Below, piece after piece: positions 49,501 through 63,600 of a stretch of 64,000 nucleotides of DNA (positions are counted from its first letter, which is position 1; each line of letters starts with the position of its first letter). The stretch lies in the NCBI GenBank assembly GCA_947846985.1, contig CANTUZ010000027.1, positions 3,221,535 to 3,285,534 on the forward strand, in the 5' to 3' direction. Origin of the DNA: Fratercula arctica. Taxonomy: Eukaryota > Chordata > Aves > Charadriiformes > Alcidae. The notes under the pieces were generated by a model. That model saw nothing but the letters and a program-made list of their open reading frames with translations. It had not been told where the DNA came from and ran no database searches. The position numbers were made by a program, and so were the translations under genes.

Positions 49501-52500
49501 CAGCCACGAGAGAAAACCATGGCTTCTTTTAAAGCTCTCTGGCAATTGCTTGCATAGCCCCACAGACCTTGTTGCTCTGGGCTTTCCTGGTGCCTTCAGC
49601 CTCAAAACCAGCCTTTCTCATTCGCACCAGGGCAGGCCTCCAAAATGACCATATGTCTGGAGATGGCTGCCACGCCCAAGCAGCCATGAGGAAATACCAT
49701 GGCTTGTTTTAATGCTCTCTGGAAACTGCTTCCATCGTCCATCAGAGCTTGGCTCTCCGTGCTTTCCTGGTGCCTTCAGCCTCAAAAGCAGCCTTTCTCA
49801 CTGATTCCAGGACCGCCTTCAAAAATAGCAAATGTCCCAAGATGGCTGCCACGCCCAAGCAGCCACCAGGGAAAACCATGGTTTCTTTTAAAGCTCTCTG
49901 GGAACCGCTTCCATCGTCCATCAGAGCTTGGCTCTCCGTGCTTTCCTGGTGCCTTCAGCCTCAAAACCAGCCTTTCTCACTCATTCCACGTTTGGCCTCA
50001 AAAATAGCAAACGTCCCAAGATGGCTGCCACGCCCAAGCAGCCACCAGGGAAAACTGGGGCTTCTTTTAAAGCTCTCTGGGAACCGCTTCCATCGTCCAT
50101 CAGAGCTTGGCTCTCCGTGCTTTCCTGGTGCCTTCAGCCTCAAAACCAGCCTTTCTCACTTATTCCACGTTTGGCCTCAAAAACAGCAAATGTCCCAAGA
50201 TGGCTGCCACGCCCAAGCAGCCACCAGGGAAAACCATGGCTTCTTTTAAAGCTCTCTGGGAACCGCTTCCATCGTCCATCAGATCTTGGCTCTCCGTGCT
50301 TTCCTGGTGCCTTCAGCCTCAAAAGCAGCCTTTCTCACTTATTCCAGGACCCCTTCAAAAATAGCAAACGTCCCAAGATGGCTGCCACGCCCAAGCAGCC
50401 ACGAGGAAATACCATGGCTTCTTTTAAAGCTCTCTGGGAACCGCTTCCATCGTCCATCAGAGCTTGGCTCTCCGTGCTTTCCTGGCGCCTTCAGCCTCAA
50501 AAGCAGCCTTTCTCACTCATTCCACGTTTGGCCTCAAAAATAGCAAACGTCCCAAGATTGCTGCCACGCCCAAGCAGCCACGAGGGAAAACCATGGCTTC
50601 TTTTAAAGCTCTCTGGCAATTGCTTGCATAGCCCCACAGACCTTGTTGCTCTGGGCTTTCCTGTGCACTTCAGCCTCAAAACCAGCCTTTCTCATTCGCA
50701 CCAGGGCAGGCCGCAAAATTTACCATATGTCTGGAGATTGCTGCCACGCCCAAGCAGCCACCAGGGAAAACCTGGGCTTCTTTTAAAGCTCTCTGGGAAC
50801 CGCTTCCATCGTCCATCAGAGCTTGGCTCTCCGTGCTTTCCTGGTGCCTTCAGCCTCAAAACCAGCCTTTCTCACTTATTCCACGTTTGGCCTCAAAAAT
50901 AGCAAACGTCCCAAGATTGCTGCCACGCCCAAGCAGCCACGAGGAAATACCATGGCTTCTTTTAAAGCTCTCTGGGAACCGCTTCCATCGTCCATCAGAG
51001 CTTGGCTCTCCGTGCTTTCCTGGTGCCTTCAGCCTCAAAACCAGCCTTTCTCACTTATTCCACGTTTGGCCTCAAAAATAGCAAACGTCCCAAGATGGCT
51101 GCCACGCCCAAGCAGCCACGAGAGAAAACCATGGCTTCTTTTAAAGCTCTCTGGCAATTGCTTGCATAGCCCCACAGACCTTGTGCTCTGGGCTTTCCTG
51201 GTGCCTTCAGCCTCAAAACCAGCCTTTCTCATTCGCACCAGGGCAGGCCTCCAAAATGACCATATGTCTGGAGATGGCTGCCACGCCCAAGCAGCCATGA
51301 GGAAATACCATGGCTTCTTTTAAAGCTCTCTGGAAACTGCTTCCATCGTCCATCAGAGCTTGGCTCTCCGTGCTTTCCTGGTGCCTTCAGCCTCAAAAGC
51401 AGCCTTTCTCACTTATTCCAGGACCCCTTCAAAAATAGCAAACGTCCCAAGATGGCTGCCACGCCCAAGCAGCCACGAGAGAAAACCATGGCTTCTTTTA
51501 AAGCTCTCTGGGAACCGCTTCCATCGTCCATCAGAGCTTGGCTCTCCGTGCTTTCCTGGTGCCTTCAGCCTCAAAACCAGCCTTTCTCACTCATTCCACG
51601 TTTGGCCTCAAAATAGCAAACGTCCCAAGATTGCTGCCACGCCCAAGCAGCCACGAGAGAAAACCATGGCTTCTTTTAAAGCTCTCTGGCAATTGCTTGC
51701 ATACCCCACAGACCTTGTTGCTCTGGGCTTTCCTGGTGCCTTCAGCCTCAAAACCAGCCTTTCTCATTCGCACCAGGGCAGGCCTCCAAAATGACCATAT
51801 GTCTGGAGATGGCTGCCACGCCCAAGCAGCCACGAGGAAATACCATGGCTTCTTTTAATGCTCTCTGGAACCGCTTCCATCGTCCATCAGAGCTTGGCTC
51901 TCCGTGCTTTCCTGGTGCCTTCAGCCTCAAAAGCAGCCTTTCTCACTTATTCCACGTTTGGCCTCAAAAATAGCAAACGTCCCAAGATGGCTGCCACGCC
52001 CAAGCAGCCACGAGGGAAAACCATGGCTTCTTTTAAAGCTCTCTGGCAATTGCTTGCATAGCCCCACAGACCTTTTGCCTCTGGGCTTTCCTGGTGCCTT
52101 CAGCCTCAAAACCAGCCTTTCTCATTCGCACCAGGGCAGGCCTCCAAAATGACCATATGTCTGGAGATGGCTGCCACGCCCAAGCAGCCATGAGGAAATA
52201 CCATGGCTTGTTTTAATGCTCTCTGGGAACCGCTTCCATCGTCCATCAGAGCTTGGCTCTCCGTGCTTTCCTGGTGCCTTCAGCCTCAAAAGCAGCCTTT
52301 CTCACTTATTCCAGGACCGCCTTCAAAATAGCAAACGTCCCAAGATGGCTGCCACGCCCAAGCAGCCACGAGAGAAAACCATGGCTTCTTTTAAAGCTCT
52401 CTGGCAATTGCTTGCATAGCCCCACAGACCTTGGGGCTCTGGGCTTTCCTGGTGCCTTCAGCCTCAAAACCAGCCTTTCTCATTCGCACCAGGGCAGGCC

Positions 52501-53096
52501 TCCAAAATACCATATGTCTGGAGATGGCTGCCACGCCCAAGCAGCCATGAGGAAATACCATGGCTTGTTTTAATGCTCTCTGGAAACTGCTTCCATCGTC
52601 CATCAGAGCTTGGCTCTCCGTGCTTTCCTGGTGCCTTCAGCCTCAAAACCAGCCTTTCTCACTTATTCCACGTTTGGCCTCAAAAATAACAGAAATCCCA
52701 AGATGGCTGCCACGCCCAAGCAGCCACCAGGGAAAACCATGGCTTCTTTTAAAGCTCTCTGGGAACCGCTTCCATCGTCCATCAGAGCTTGGCTCTCCGT
52801 GCTTTCCTGGTGCCTTCAGCCTCAAAAGCAGCCTTTCTCACTCATTCCACGTTTGGCCTCAAAATAGCAAACGTCCCAAGATTGCTGCCACGCCCAAGCA
52901 GCCACGAGAGAAAACCATGGCTTCTTTTAAAGCTCTCTGGCAATTGCTTGCATAGCCCCACAGACCTTGTTGCTCTGGGCTTTCCTGGTGCCTTCAGCCT
53001 CAAAACCAGCCTTTCTCATTCGCACCAGGGCAGGCCTCCAAAATGACCATATGTCTGGAGATGGCTGCCACGCCCAAGCAGCCATGAGGAAATACC

Positions 53097-56000
53097 ATGG
53101 CTTGTTTTAATGCTCTCTGGAAACTGCTTCCATCGTCCATCAGAGCTTGGCTCTCCGTGCTTTCCTGGTGCCTTCAGCCTCAAAAGCAGCCTTTCTCACT
53201 TATTCCAGGACCCCCTTCAAAAATAGCAAACGTCCCAAGATGGCTGCCACGCCCAAGCAGCCACCAGGGAAAACCATGGCTTCTTTTAAAGCTCTCTGGG
53301 AACCGCTTCCATCGTCCATCAGAGCTTGGCTCTCCGTGCTTTCCTGGTGCCTTCAGCCTCAAAACCAGCCTTTCTCACTTATTCCACGTTGGCCTCAAAA
53401 ATAGCAAACGTCCCAAGATGGCTGCCACGCCCAAGCAGCCACGAGGGAAAACTGGGGCTTCTTTTAAAGCTCTCTGGGAACCGCTTCCATCGTCCATCAG
53501 AGCTTGGCTCTCCGTGCTTTCCTGGTGCCTTCAGCCTCAAAACCAGCCTTTCTCACTTATTCCACGTTTGGCCTCAATAATAACAGAAATCCCAAGATGG
53601 CTGCCACGCCCAAGCAGCCACCAGGGAAAACCATGGCTTCTTTTAAAGCTCTCTGGGAACCGCTTCCATCGTCCATCAGAGCTTGGCTCTCCGTGCTTTC
53701 CTGGTGCCTTCAGCCTCAAAAGCAGCCTTTCTCACTCATTCCACGTTTGGCCTCAAAAATAGCAAACGTCCCAAGATTGCTGCCACGCCCAAGCAGCCAC
53801 GAGGGAAAACCATGGCTTCTTTTAAAGCTCTCTGGCAATTGCTTGCATAGCCCCACAGACCTTGTTGCTCTGGGCTTTCCTGGTGCCTTCAGCCTCAAAA
53901 CCAGCCTTTCTCATTCGCACCAGGGCAGGCCTCCAAAATTACCATATGTCTGGAGATGGCTGCCACGCCCAAGCAGCCACCAGGGAAAACTGGGGCTTCT
54001 TTTAAAGCTCTCTGGGAACTGCTTCCATCGTCCATCAGAGCTTGGCTCTCCGTGCTTTCCTGGTGCCTTCAGCCTCAAAACCAGCCTTTCTCACTTATTC
54101 CACGTTTGGCCTCAAAAATAGCAAACGTCCCAAGATGGCTGCCACGCCCAAGCAGCCACGAGGAAATACCATGGCTTCTTTTAAAGCTCTCTGGGAACCG
54201 CTTCCATCGTCCATCAGAGCTTGGCTCTCCGTGCTTTCCTGGTGCCTTCAGCCTCAAAAGCAGCCTTTCTCACTCATTCCACGTTTGGCCTCAAAATAGC
54301 AAACGTCCCAAGATTGCTGCCACGCCCAAGCAGCCACGAGAGAAAACCATGGCTTCTTTTAAAGCTCTCTGGCAATTGCTTGCATAGCCCCACAGACCTT
54401 GTTGCTCTGGGCTTTCCTGGTGCCTTCAGCCTCAAAACCAGCCTTTCTCATTCGCACCAGGGCAGGCCTCCAAAATGACCATATGTCTGGAGATGGCTGC
54501 CACGCCCAAGCAGCCATGAGGAAATACCATGGCTTGTTTTAATGCTCTCTGGAAACTGCTTCCATCGTCCATCAGAGCTTGGCTCTCCGTGCTTTCCTGG
54601 TGCCTTCAGCCTCAAAACCAGCCTTTCTCACTTATTCCAGGCCGCCTTCAAAAATAGCAAATGTCCCAAGATGGCTGCCACGCCCAAGCAGCCACCAGGG
54701 AAAACCATGGCTTCTTTTAAAGCTCTCTGGGAACCGCTTCCATCGTCCATCAGAGCTTGGCTCTCCGTGCTTTCCTGGTGCCTTCAGCCTCAAAACCAGC
54801 CTTTCTCACTTATTCCAGGACCCCCTTCAAAAATAGCAAACGTCCCAAGATTGCTGCCACGCCCAAGCAGCCACGAGGAAATACCATGGCTTCTTTTAAA
54901 GCTCTCTGGGAACCGCTTCCATCGTCCATCAGAGCTTGGCTCTCCGTGCTTTCCTGGCGCCTTCAGCCTCAAAAGCAGCCTTTCTCACTTATTCCACATT
55001 TGGCCTCAAAAATAGCAAACGTCCCAAGATGGCTGCCACGCCCAAGCAGCCACGAGGGAAACCATGGCTTCTTTTAAAGCTCTCTGGCAATTGCTTGCAT
55101 ACCCCACAGACCTTGTTGCTCTGGGCTTTCCTGGTGCCTTCAGCCTCAAAACCAGCCTTTCTCATTCGCACCAGGGCAGGCCTCCAAAATGACCATATGT
55201 CTGGAGATGGCTGCCACGCCCAAGCAGCCATGAGGAAATACCATGGCTTGTTTTAATGCTCTCTGGGAACCGCTTCCATCGTCCATCAGAGCTTGGCTCT
55301 CCGTGCTTTCCTGGCGCCTTCAGCCTCAAAAGCAGCCTTTCTCACTTATTCTACATTTGGCCTCAAAAATAGCAAACGTCCCAAGATGGCTGCCACGCCC
55401 AAGCAGCCACGAGAGAAAACCATGGCTTCTTTTAAAGCTCTCTGGCAATTGCTTGCATAGCCCCACAGACCTTTTTGCTCTGGGCTTTCCTGGTGCCTTC
55501 AGCCTCAAAACCAGCCTTTCTCATTCGCACCAGGGCAGGCCTCCAAAATGACCATATGTCTGGAGATGGCTGCCACGCCCAAGCAGCCATGAGGAAATAC
55601 CATGGCTTGTTTTAATGCTCTCTGGGAACCGCTTCCATCGTCCATCAGAGCTTGGCTCTCCGTGCTTTCCTGGTGCCTTCAGCCTCAAAAGCAGCCTTTC
55701 TCACTTATTCCAGGACCGCCTTCAAAAATAGCAAACGTCCCAAGATTGCTGCCACGCCCAAGCAGCCACGAGGAAATACCATGGCTTCTTTTAAAGCTCT
55801 CTGGGAACCGCTTCCATCGTCCATCAGAGCTTGGCTCTCCGTGCTTTCCTGGTCCCTTCAGCCTCAAAACCAGCCTTTCTCACTCATTCCACGTTTGGCC
55901 TCAAAAATAGCAAACGTCCCAAGATGGCTGCCACGCCCAAGCAGCCACGAGAGAAAACCATGGCTTCTTTTAAAGCTCTCTGGCAATTGCTTGCATAGCC

Positions 56001-56675
56001 CCACAGACCTCTGGCTCTGGGCTTTCCTGGCGCCTTCAGCCTCAAAACCAGCCTTTCTCCTTCGCACCAGGGCAGGCCTCCAAAATGACCATATGTCTGG
56101 AGATGGCTGCCACGCCCAAGCAGCCATGAGGAAATACCATGGCTTGTTTTAATGCTCTCTGGAAACTGCTTCCATCGTCCATCAGAGCTTGGCTCTCTGT
56201 GCTTTCCTGGTGCCTTCAGCCTCAAAACCATCCTTTCTCACTTATTCCACGTTTGGCCTCAAAAGCAACAAACGTCCCAAGATGGCTGCCACGCCCAAGC
56301 AGCCACGAGGGAATACCATGGCTTCTTTTAAAGCTCTCTGGGAACCGCTTCCATCGCCCATCAGAGCTTGGCTCTCCGTGCTTTCCTGGTGCCTTCAGCC
56401 TCAAAAGCAGCCTTTCTCACTCATTCCACGTTTGGCCTCAAATATAGCAAACGTCCCAAGATTGCTGCCACGCCCAAGCAGCCACGAGAGAAAACCATGG
56501 CTTCTTTTAAAGCTCTCTGGCAATTGCTTGCATAGCCCCACAGACCTTGTTGCTCTGGCTTTCCTGGTGCCTTCAGCCTCAAAACCAGCCTTTCTCATTC
56601 GCACCAGGGCAGGCCTCCAAAATGACCATATGTCTGGAGATGGCTGCCACGCCCAAGCAGCCATGAGGAAATACC
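53097..56675 (+). repeat. Higher-order repeat unit, 20 monomers (3579 bp)
   Basis: This unit begins with a TTTTAATGC starter monomer and contains the CAATAATAACAGAAATCCC monomer at 53576, a class B monomer with CAGGGAAAACTGGGG, and later alternating class A/B pairs. The following unit (56676-60614) repeats the order with two extra monomers. Matching marker monomers are 3579 bp apart. Confidence 0.7.
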
Positions 56676-59600
56676 ATGGCTTGTTTTAATGCTCTCTGGA
56701 AACTGCTTCCATCGTCCATCAGAGCTTGGCTCTCCGTGCTTTCCTGGTGCCTTCAGCCTCAAAAGCAGCCTTTCTCACTGATTCCAGGACCGCCTTCAAA
56801 AATAGCAAATGTCCCAAGATGGCTGCCACGCCCAAGCAGCCACCAGGGAAAACCATGGCTTCTTTTAAAGCTCTCTGGGAACCGCTTCCATCGTCCATCA
56901 GAGCTTGGCTCTCCGTGCTTTCCTGGTGCCTTCAGCCTCAAAACCAGCCTTTCTCCTTATTCCACGTTTGGCCTCAAAAATAGCAAACGTCCCAAGATGG
57001 CTGCCACGCCCAAGCAGCCACCAGGGAAAACCTGGGCTTCTTTTAAAGCTCTCTGGGAACCGCTTCCATCGTCCATCAGAGCTTGGCTCTCCGTGCTTTC
57101 CTGGTGCCTTCAGCCTCAAAACCAGCCTTTCTCACTTATTCCACGTTTGGCCTCAATAATAACAGAAATCCCAAGATGGCTGCCACGCCCAAGCAGCCAC
57201 CAGGGAAAACCATGGCTTCTTTTAAAGCTCTCTGGGAACCGCTTCCATCGTCCATCAGAGCTTGGCTCTCCGTGCTTTCCTGGTGCCTTCAGCCTCAAAA
57301 CCAGCCTTTCTCACTTATTCCAGGACCCCCTTCAAAAATAGCAAACGTCCCAAGATGGCTGCCACGCCCAAGCAGCCACGAGGAAATACCATGGTTTCTT
57401 TTAAAGCTCTCTGGGAACCGCTTCCATCGTCCATCAGAGCTTGGCTCTCCGTGCTTTCCTGGTGCCTTCAGCCTCAAAAGCAGCCTTTCTCACTCATTCC
57501 ACGTTTGGCCTCAAAAATAGCAAACGTCCCAAGATTGCTGCCACGCCCAAGCAGCCACGAGAGAAAACCATGGCTTCTTTTAAAGCTCTCTGGCAATTGC
57601 TTGCATAGCCCCACAGACCTTCTTGCTCTGGGCTTTCCTGGTGCCTTCAGCCTCAAAACCAGCCTTTCTCATTCGCACCAGGGCAGGCCTCCAAAATGAC
57701 CATATGTCTGGAGATTGCTGCCACGCCCAAGCAGCCACCAGGGAAAACCGTGGCTTCTTTTAAAGCTCTCTGGGAACTGCTTCCATCGTCCATCAGAGCT
57801 TGGCTCTCCGTGCTTTCCTGGTGCCTTCAGCCTCAAAACCAGCCTTTCTCACTTATTCCACGTTTGGCCTCAAAAAACAGCAAACGTCCCAAGATTGCTG
57901 CCACGCCCAAGCAGCCACGAGGAAATACCATGGCTTCTTTTAAAGCTCTCTGGGAACCGCTTCCATCGTCCATCAGATCTTGGCTCTCCGTGCTTTCCTG
58001 GTGCCTTCAGCCTCAAAACCACCTTTCTCACTTATTCCACGTTTGGCCTCAAAAATCGCAAACGTCCCAAGATTGCTGCCACGCCCAAGCAGCCACGAGG
58101 AAATACCATGGCTTCTTTTAAAGCTCTCTGGGAACCGCTTCCATCGTCCATCAGAGCTTGGCTCTCCGTGCTTTCCTGGTGCCTTCAGCCTCAAAACCAG
58201 CCTTTCTCACTTATTCCACGTTTGGCCTCAAAAACAGCAAACGTCCCAAGATGGCTGCCACGCCCAAGCAGCCACGAGAGAAAACCATGGCTTCTTTTAA
58301 AGCTCTCTGGCAATTGCTTGCATAGCCCCACAGACCTTGGCTCTGGGCTTTCCTGGTGCCTTCAGCCTCAAAACCAGCCTTTCTCATTCGCACCAGGGCA
58401 GGCCTCCAAAATGACCATATGTCTGGAGATGGCTGCCACGCCCAAGCAGCCATGAGGAAATACCATGGCTTGTTTTAATGCTCTCTGGAAACTGCTTCCA
58501 TCGTCCATCAGAGCTTGGCTCTCCGTGCTTTCCTGGTGCCTTCAGCCTCAAAAGCAACTTTTCTCACTTATTCCACGTTTGGCCTCAAAAATAGCAAACG
58601 TCCCAAGATTGCTGCCACGCCCAAGCAGCCACGAGAGAAAACCATGGCTTCTTTTAAAGCTCTCTGGCAATTGCTTCCATCGCCCCACAGACCTTGTTGC
58701 TCTGGGCTTTCCTGGTGCCTTCAGCCTCAAAACCAGCCTTTCTCCTTCGCACCAGGGCAGGCCTCCAAAATGACCATATGTCTGGAGATGGCTGCCACGC
58801 CCAAGCAGCCATGAGGAAATACCATGGCTTGTTTTAATGCTCTCTGGAAACTGCTTCCATCGTCCATCAGAGCTTGGCTCTCCGTGCTTTCCTGGTGCCT
58901 TCAGCCTCAAAACCAGCCTTTCTCACTTATTCCACGTTTGGCCTCAAAAATAGCAAACGTCCCAAGATGGCTGCCACGCCCAAGCAGCCACCAGGGAAAA
59001 CCATGGCTTCTTTTAAAGCTCTCTGGCAATTGCTTGCATAGCCCCACAGACCTTGTTTCTCTGGGCTTTCCTGGTGCCTTCAGCCTCAAAACCAGCCTTT
59101 CTCACTTCGCACCAGGGCAGGCCTCCAAAATGACCATATGTCTGGAGATGGCTGCCACGCCCAAGCAGCCACGAGGAAATACCATGGCTTCTTTTAAAGC
59201 TCTCTGGGAACCGCTTCCATCGTCCATCAGAGCTTGGCTCTCCGTGCTTTCCTGGTGCCTTCAGCCTCAAAAGCAGCCTTTCTCACTTATTCCACGTCCC
59301 GCCTCAAAAATAGCAAACGTCCCAAGATTGCTGCCACGCCCAAGCAGCCACGAGGAAAACCATGGCTTCTTTTAAAGCTCTCTGGCAACTGCTTGCATCG
59401 CCCACAGACCTTGTGCTCTCGTGCTTTCCTGGTGCCTTCAGCCTCAAAACCAGCCTTTCTCATTCGCACCAGGGCAGGCCTCCAAAATGACCATATGTCT
59501 GGAGATGGCTGCCACGCCCAAGCAGCCACGAGGAAATACCATGGCTTCTTTTAATGCTCTCTGGGAACCGCTTCCATCGTCCATCAGAGCTTGGCTCTCC

Positions 59601-60614
59601 GTGCTTTCCTGGTGCCTTCAGCCTCAAAAGCAGCCTTTCTCACTTATTCCAGGACCGCCTTCAAAAATAGCAAACGTCCCAAGATTGCTGCCACGCCCAA
59701 GCAGCCACGAGAGAAAACCATGGCTTCTTTTAAAGCTCTCTGGGAACCGCTTCCATCGTCCATCAGAGCTTGGCTCTCCGTGCTTTCCTGGTCGCCTTCA
59801 GCCTCAAAACCAGCCTTTCTCACTCATTCCACGTTTGGCCTCAAAAATAGCAAACGTCCCAAGATGGCTGCCACGCCCAAGCAGCCACGAGAGAAAACCA
59901 TGGCTTCTTTTAAAGCTCTCTGGCAATTGCTTGCATAGCCCCACAGACCTTGTGCTCTGGGCTTTCCTGGTGCCTTCAGCCTCAAAACCAGCCTTTCTCC
60001 TTCGCACCAGGGCAGGCCTCCAAAATGACCATATGTCTGGAGATGGCTGCCACGCCCAAGCAGCCATGAGGAAATACCATGGCTTGTTTTAATGCTCTCT
60101 GGAACTGCTTCCATCGTCCATCAGAGCTTGGCTCTCCGTGCTTTCCTGGTGCCTTCAGCCTCAAAACCAGCCTTTCTCACTTATTCCACGTTTGGCCTCA
60201 AAACAACAAACGTCCCAAGATGGCTGCCACGCCCAAGCAGCCACGAGGGAATACCATGGCTTCTTTTAAAGCTCTCTGGGAACCGCTTCCATCGTCCATC
60301 AGAGCTTGGCTCTCCGTGCTTTCCTGGTGCCTTCAGCCTCAAAAGCAGCCTTTCTCACTCATTCCACGTTTGGCCTCAAAAATAGCAAACGTCCCAAGAT
60401 TGCTGCCACGCCCAAGCAGCCACGAGAGAAAACCATGGCTTCTTTTAAAGCTCTCTGGCAATTGCTTGCATAGCCCCACAGACCTTGTTGCTCTGTGCTT
60501 TCCTGGTGCCTTCAGCCTCAAAACCAGCCTTTCTCATTCGCACCAGGGCAGGCCTCCAAAATGACCATATGTCTGGAGATGGCTGCCACGCCCAAGCAGC
60601 CATGAGGAAATACC
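56676..60614 (+). repeat. Higher-order repeat unit, 22 monomers (3939 bp)
   Basis: Same opening order as 53097-56675, with the CAATAATAACAG monomer at 57155. The next unit starts at 60615 and has its own copy of that monomer at 61092. The unit-length change from 20 to 22 monomers shows that whole monomers were gained or lost between copies. Confidence 0.7.
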
Positions 60615-63600
60615 ATGGCTTGTTTTAATGCTCTCTGGAAACTGCTTCCATCGTCCATCAGAGCTTGGCTCTCCGTGCTTTCCTGGTGCCTTCAGCCTCA
60701 AAAGCAGCCTTTCTCACTTATTCCAGGACCGCCTTCAAAAATAGCAAATGTCCCAAGATGGCTGCCACGCCCAAGCAGCCACCAGGGAAAACCATGGCTT
60801 CTTTTAAAGCTCTCTGGAACCGCTTCCATCGTCCATCAGAGCTTGGCTCTCCGTGCTTTCCTGGTGCCTTCAGCCTCAAAACCAGCCTTTCTCACTTATT
60901 CCACGTTGGCCTCAAAAATAGCAAACGTCCCAAGATGGCTGCCACGCCCAAGCAGCCACGAGGAAAACCATGGCTTCTTTTAAAGCTCTCTGGGAACCGC
61001 TTCCATCGTCCATCAGAGCTTGGCTCTCCGTGCTTTCCTGGTGCCTTCAGCCTCAAAACCAGCCTTTCTCACTCATTCCACGTTTGGCCTCAATAATAAC
61101 AGAAATCCCAAGATGGCTGCCACGCCCAAGCAGCCACCAGGGAAAACCATGGCTTCTTTTAAAGCTCTCTGGGAACCGCTTCCATCGTCCATCAGAGCTT
61201 GGCTCTCCGTGCTTTCCTGGTGCCTTCAGCCTCAAAACCAGCCTTTCTCACTTATTCCAGGACCGCCTTCAAAAATAGCAAACGTCCCAAGATGGCTGCC
61301 ACGCCCAAGCAGCCACGAGGAAATACCATGGCTTCTTTTAAAGCTCTCTGGGAACCGCTTCCATCGTCCATCAGAGCTTGGCTCTCCGTGCTTTCCTGGT
61401 GCCTTCAGCCTCAAAAGCAGCCTTTCTCACTCATTCCACGTTTGGCCTCAAAAATAGCAAACGTCCCAAGATTGCTGCCACGCCCAAGCAGCCACGAGGG
61501 AAAACCATGGCTTCTTTTAAAGCTCTCTGGCAATTGCTTGCATAGCCCCACAGACCTTGTTGCTCTGGGCTTTCCTGGTGCCTTCAGCCTCAAAACCAGC
61601 CTTTCTCATTCGCACCAGGGCAGGCCTCCAAAATGACCATATGTCTGGAGATTGCTGCCACGCCCAAGCAGCCACCAGGGAAAACCATGGCTTCTTTTAA
61701 AGCTCTCTGGGAACTGCTTCCATCGTCCATCAGAGCTTGGCTCTCCGTGCTTTCCTGGTGCCTTCAGCCTCAAAACCAGCCTTTCTCACTTATTCCACGT
61801 TTGGCCTCAAAAATAGCAAACGTCCCAAGATGGCTGCCACGCCCAAGCAGCCACGAGGAAATACATGGCTTCTTTTAAAGCTCTCTGGGAACCGCTTCCA
61901 TCGTCCATCAGAGCTTGGCTCTCCGTGCTTTCCTGGTGCCTTCAGCCTCAAAACCAGCCTTTCTCACTCATTCCACGTTGGCCTCAAAAATCGCAAACGT
62001 CCCAAGATTGCTGCCACGCCCAAGCAGCCACGAGGAAATACCATGGCTTCTTTTAAAGCTCTCTGGGAACCGCTTCCATCGTCCATCAGAGCTTGGCTCT
62101 CTGTGCTTTCCTGGTGCCTTCAGCCTCAAAACCAGCCTTTCTCACTTATTCCACGTTTGGCCTCAAAAACAGCAAACGTCCCAAGATGGCTGCCACGCCC
62201 AAGCAGCCACGAGAGAAAACCATGGCTTCTTTTAAAGCTCTCTGGCAATTGCTTGCATAGCCCCACAGACCTCTGGGGCTCTGGGCTTTCCTGGTGCCTT
62301 CAGCCTCAAAACCAGCCTTTCTCATTCGCACCAGGGCAGGCCTCCAAAATGCCCGTATGTCTGGAGATTGTTGCCACGCCCAAGCAGCCATGAGGAAATA
62401 CCATGGCTTGTTTTAATGCTCTCTGGAACCGCTTCCATCGTCCATCAGAGCTTGGCTCTCCGTGCTTTCCTGGTGCCTTCAGCCTCAAAAGCAGCCTTTC
62501 TCACTCATTCCACGTTTGGCCTCAAATATAGCAAACGTCCCAAGATTGCTGCCACGCCCAAGCAGCCACGAGAGAAAACCATGGCTTCTTTTAAAGCTCT
62601 CTGGCAATTGCTTGCATACCCCACAGACCTTGTTGCTCTGGGCTTTCCTGGTGCCTTCAGCCTCAAAACCAGCCTTTCTCATTCGCACCAGGGCAGGCCT
62701 CCAAAATGACCATATGTCTGGAGATGGCTGCCACGCCCAAGCAGCCATGAGGAAATACCATGGCTTGTTTTAATGCTCTCTGGAAACTGCTTCCATCGTC
62801 CATCAGAGCTTGGCTCTCCGTGCTTTCCTGGTGCCTTCAGCCTCAAAAGCAGCCTTTCTCACTGATTCCAGGACCGCCTTCAAAAATAGCAAATGTCCCA
62901 AGATGGCTGCCACGCCCAAGCAGCCACCAGGGAAAACCATGGCTTCTTTTAAAGCTCTCTGGGAACCGCTTCCATCGTCCATCAGAGCTTGGCTCTCCGT
63001 GCTTTCCTGGTGCCTTCAGCCTCAAAAGCAGCCTTTCTCACTTATTCCAGGACCCCTTCAAAAATAGCAAACGTCCCAAGATTGCTGCCACGCCCAAGCA
63101 GCCACGAGGAAATACCATGGCTTCTTTTAAAGCTCTCTGGAACCGCTTCCATCGTCCATCAGAGCTTGGCTCTCCGTGCTTTCCTGGCGCCTTCAGCCTC
63201 AAAACCAGCCTTTCTCACTTATTCACAGTTGGCCTCAAAAATAGCAAACGTCCCAAGATGGCTGCCACGCCCAAGCAGCCACGAGGGAAAACCATGGCTT
63301 CTTTTAAAGCTCTCTGGCAATTGCTTGCATAGCCCCACAGACCTTGTTGCTCTGGGCTTTCCTGGTGCCTTCAGCCTCAAAACCAGCCTTTCTCATTCGC
63401 ACCAGGGCAGGCCTCCAAAATGACCATATGTCTGGAGATGGCTGCCACGCCCAAGCAGCCATGAGGAAATACCATGGCTTGTTTTAATGCTCTCTGGAAA
63501 CGCTTCCATCGTCCATCAGAGCTTGGCTCTCCGTGCTTTCCTGGCGCCTTCAGCCTCAAAAGCAGCCTTTCTCACTTATTCCATTTGGCCTCAAAAATAG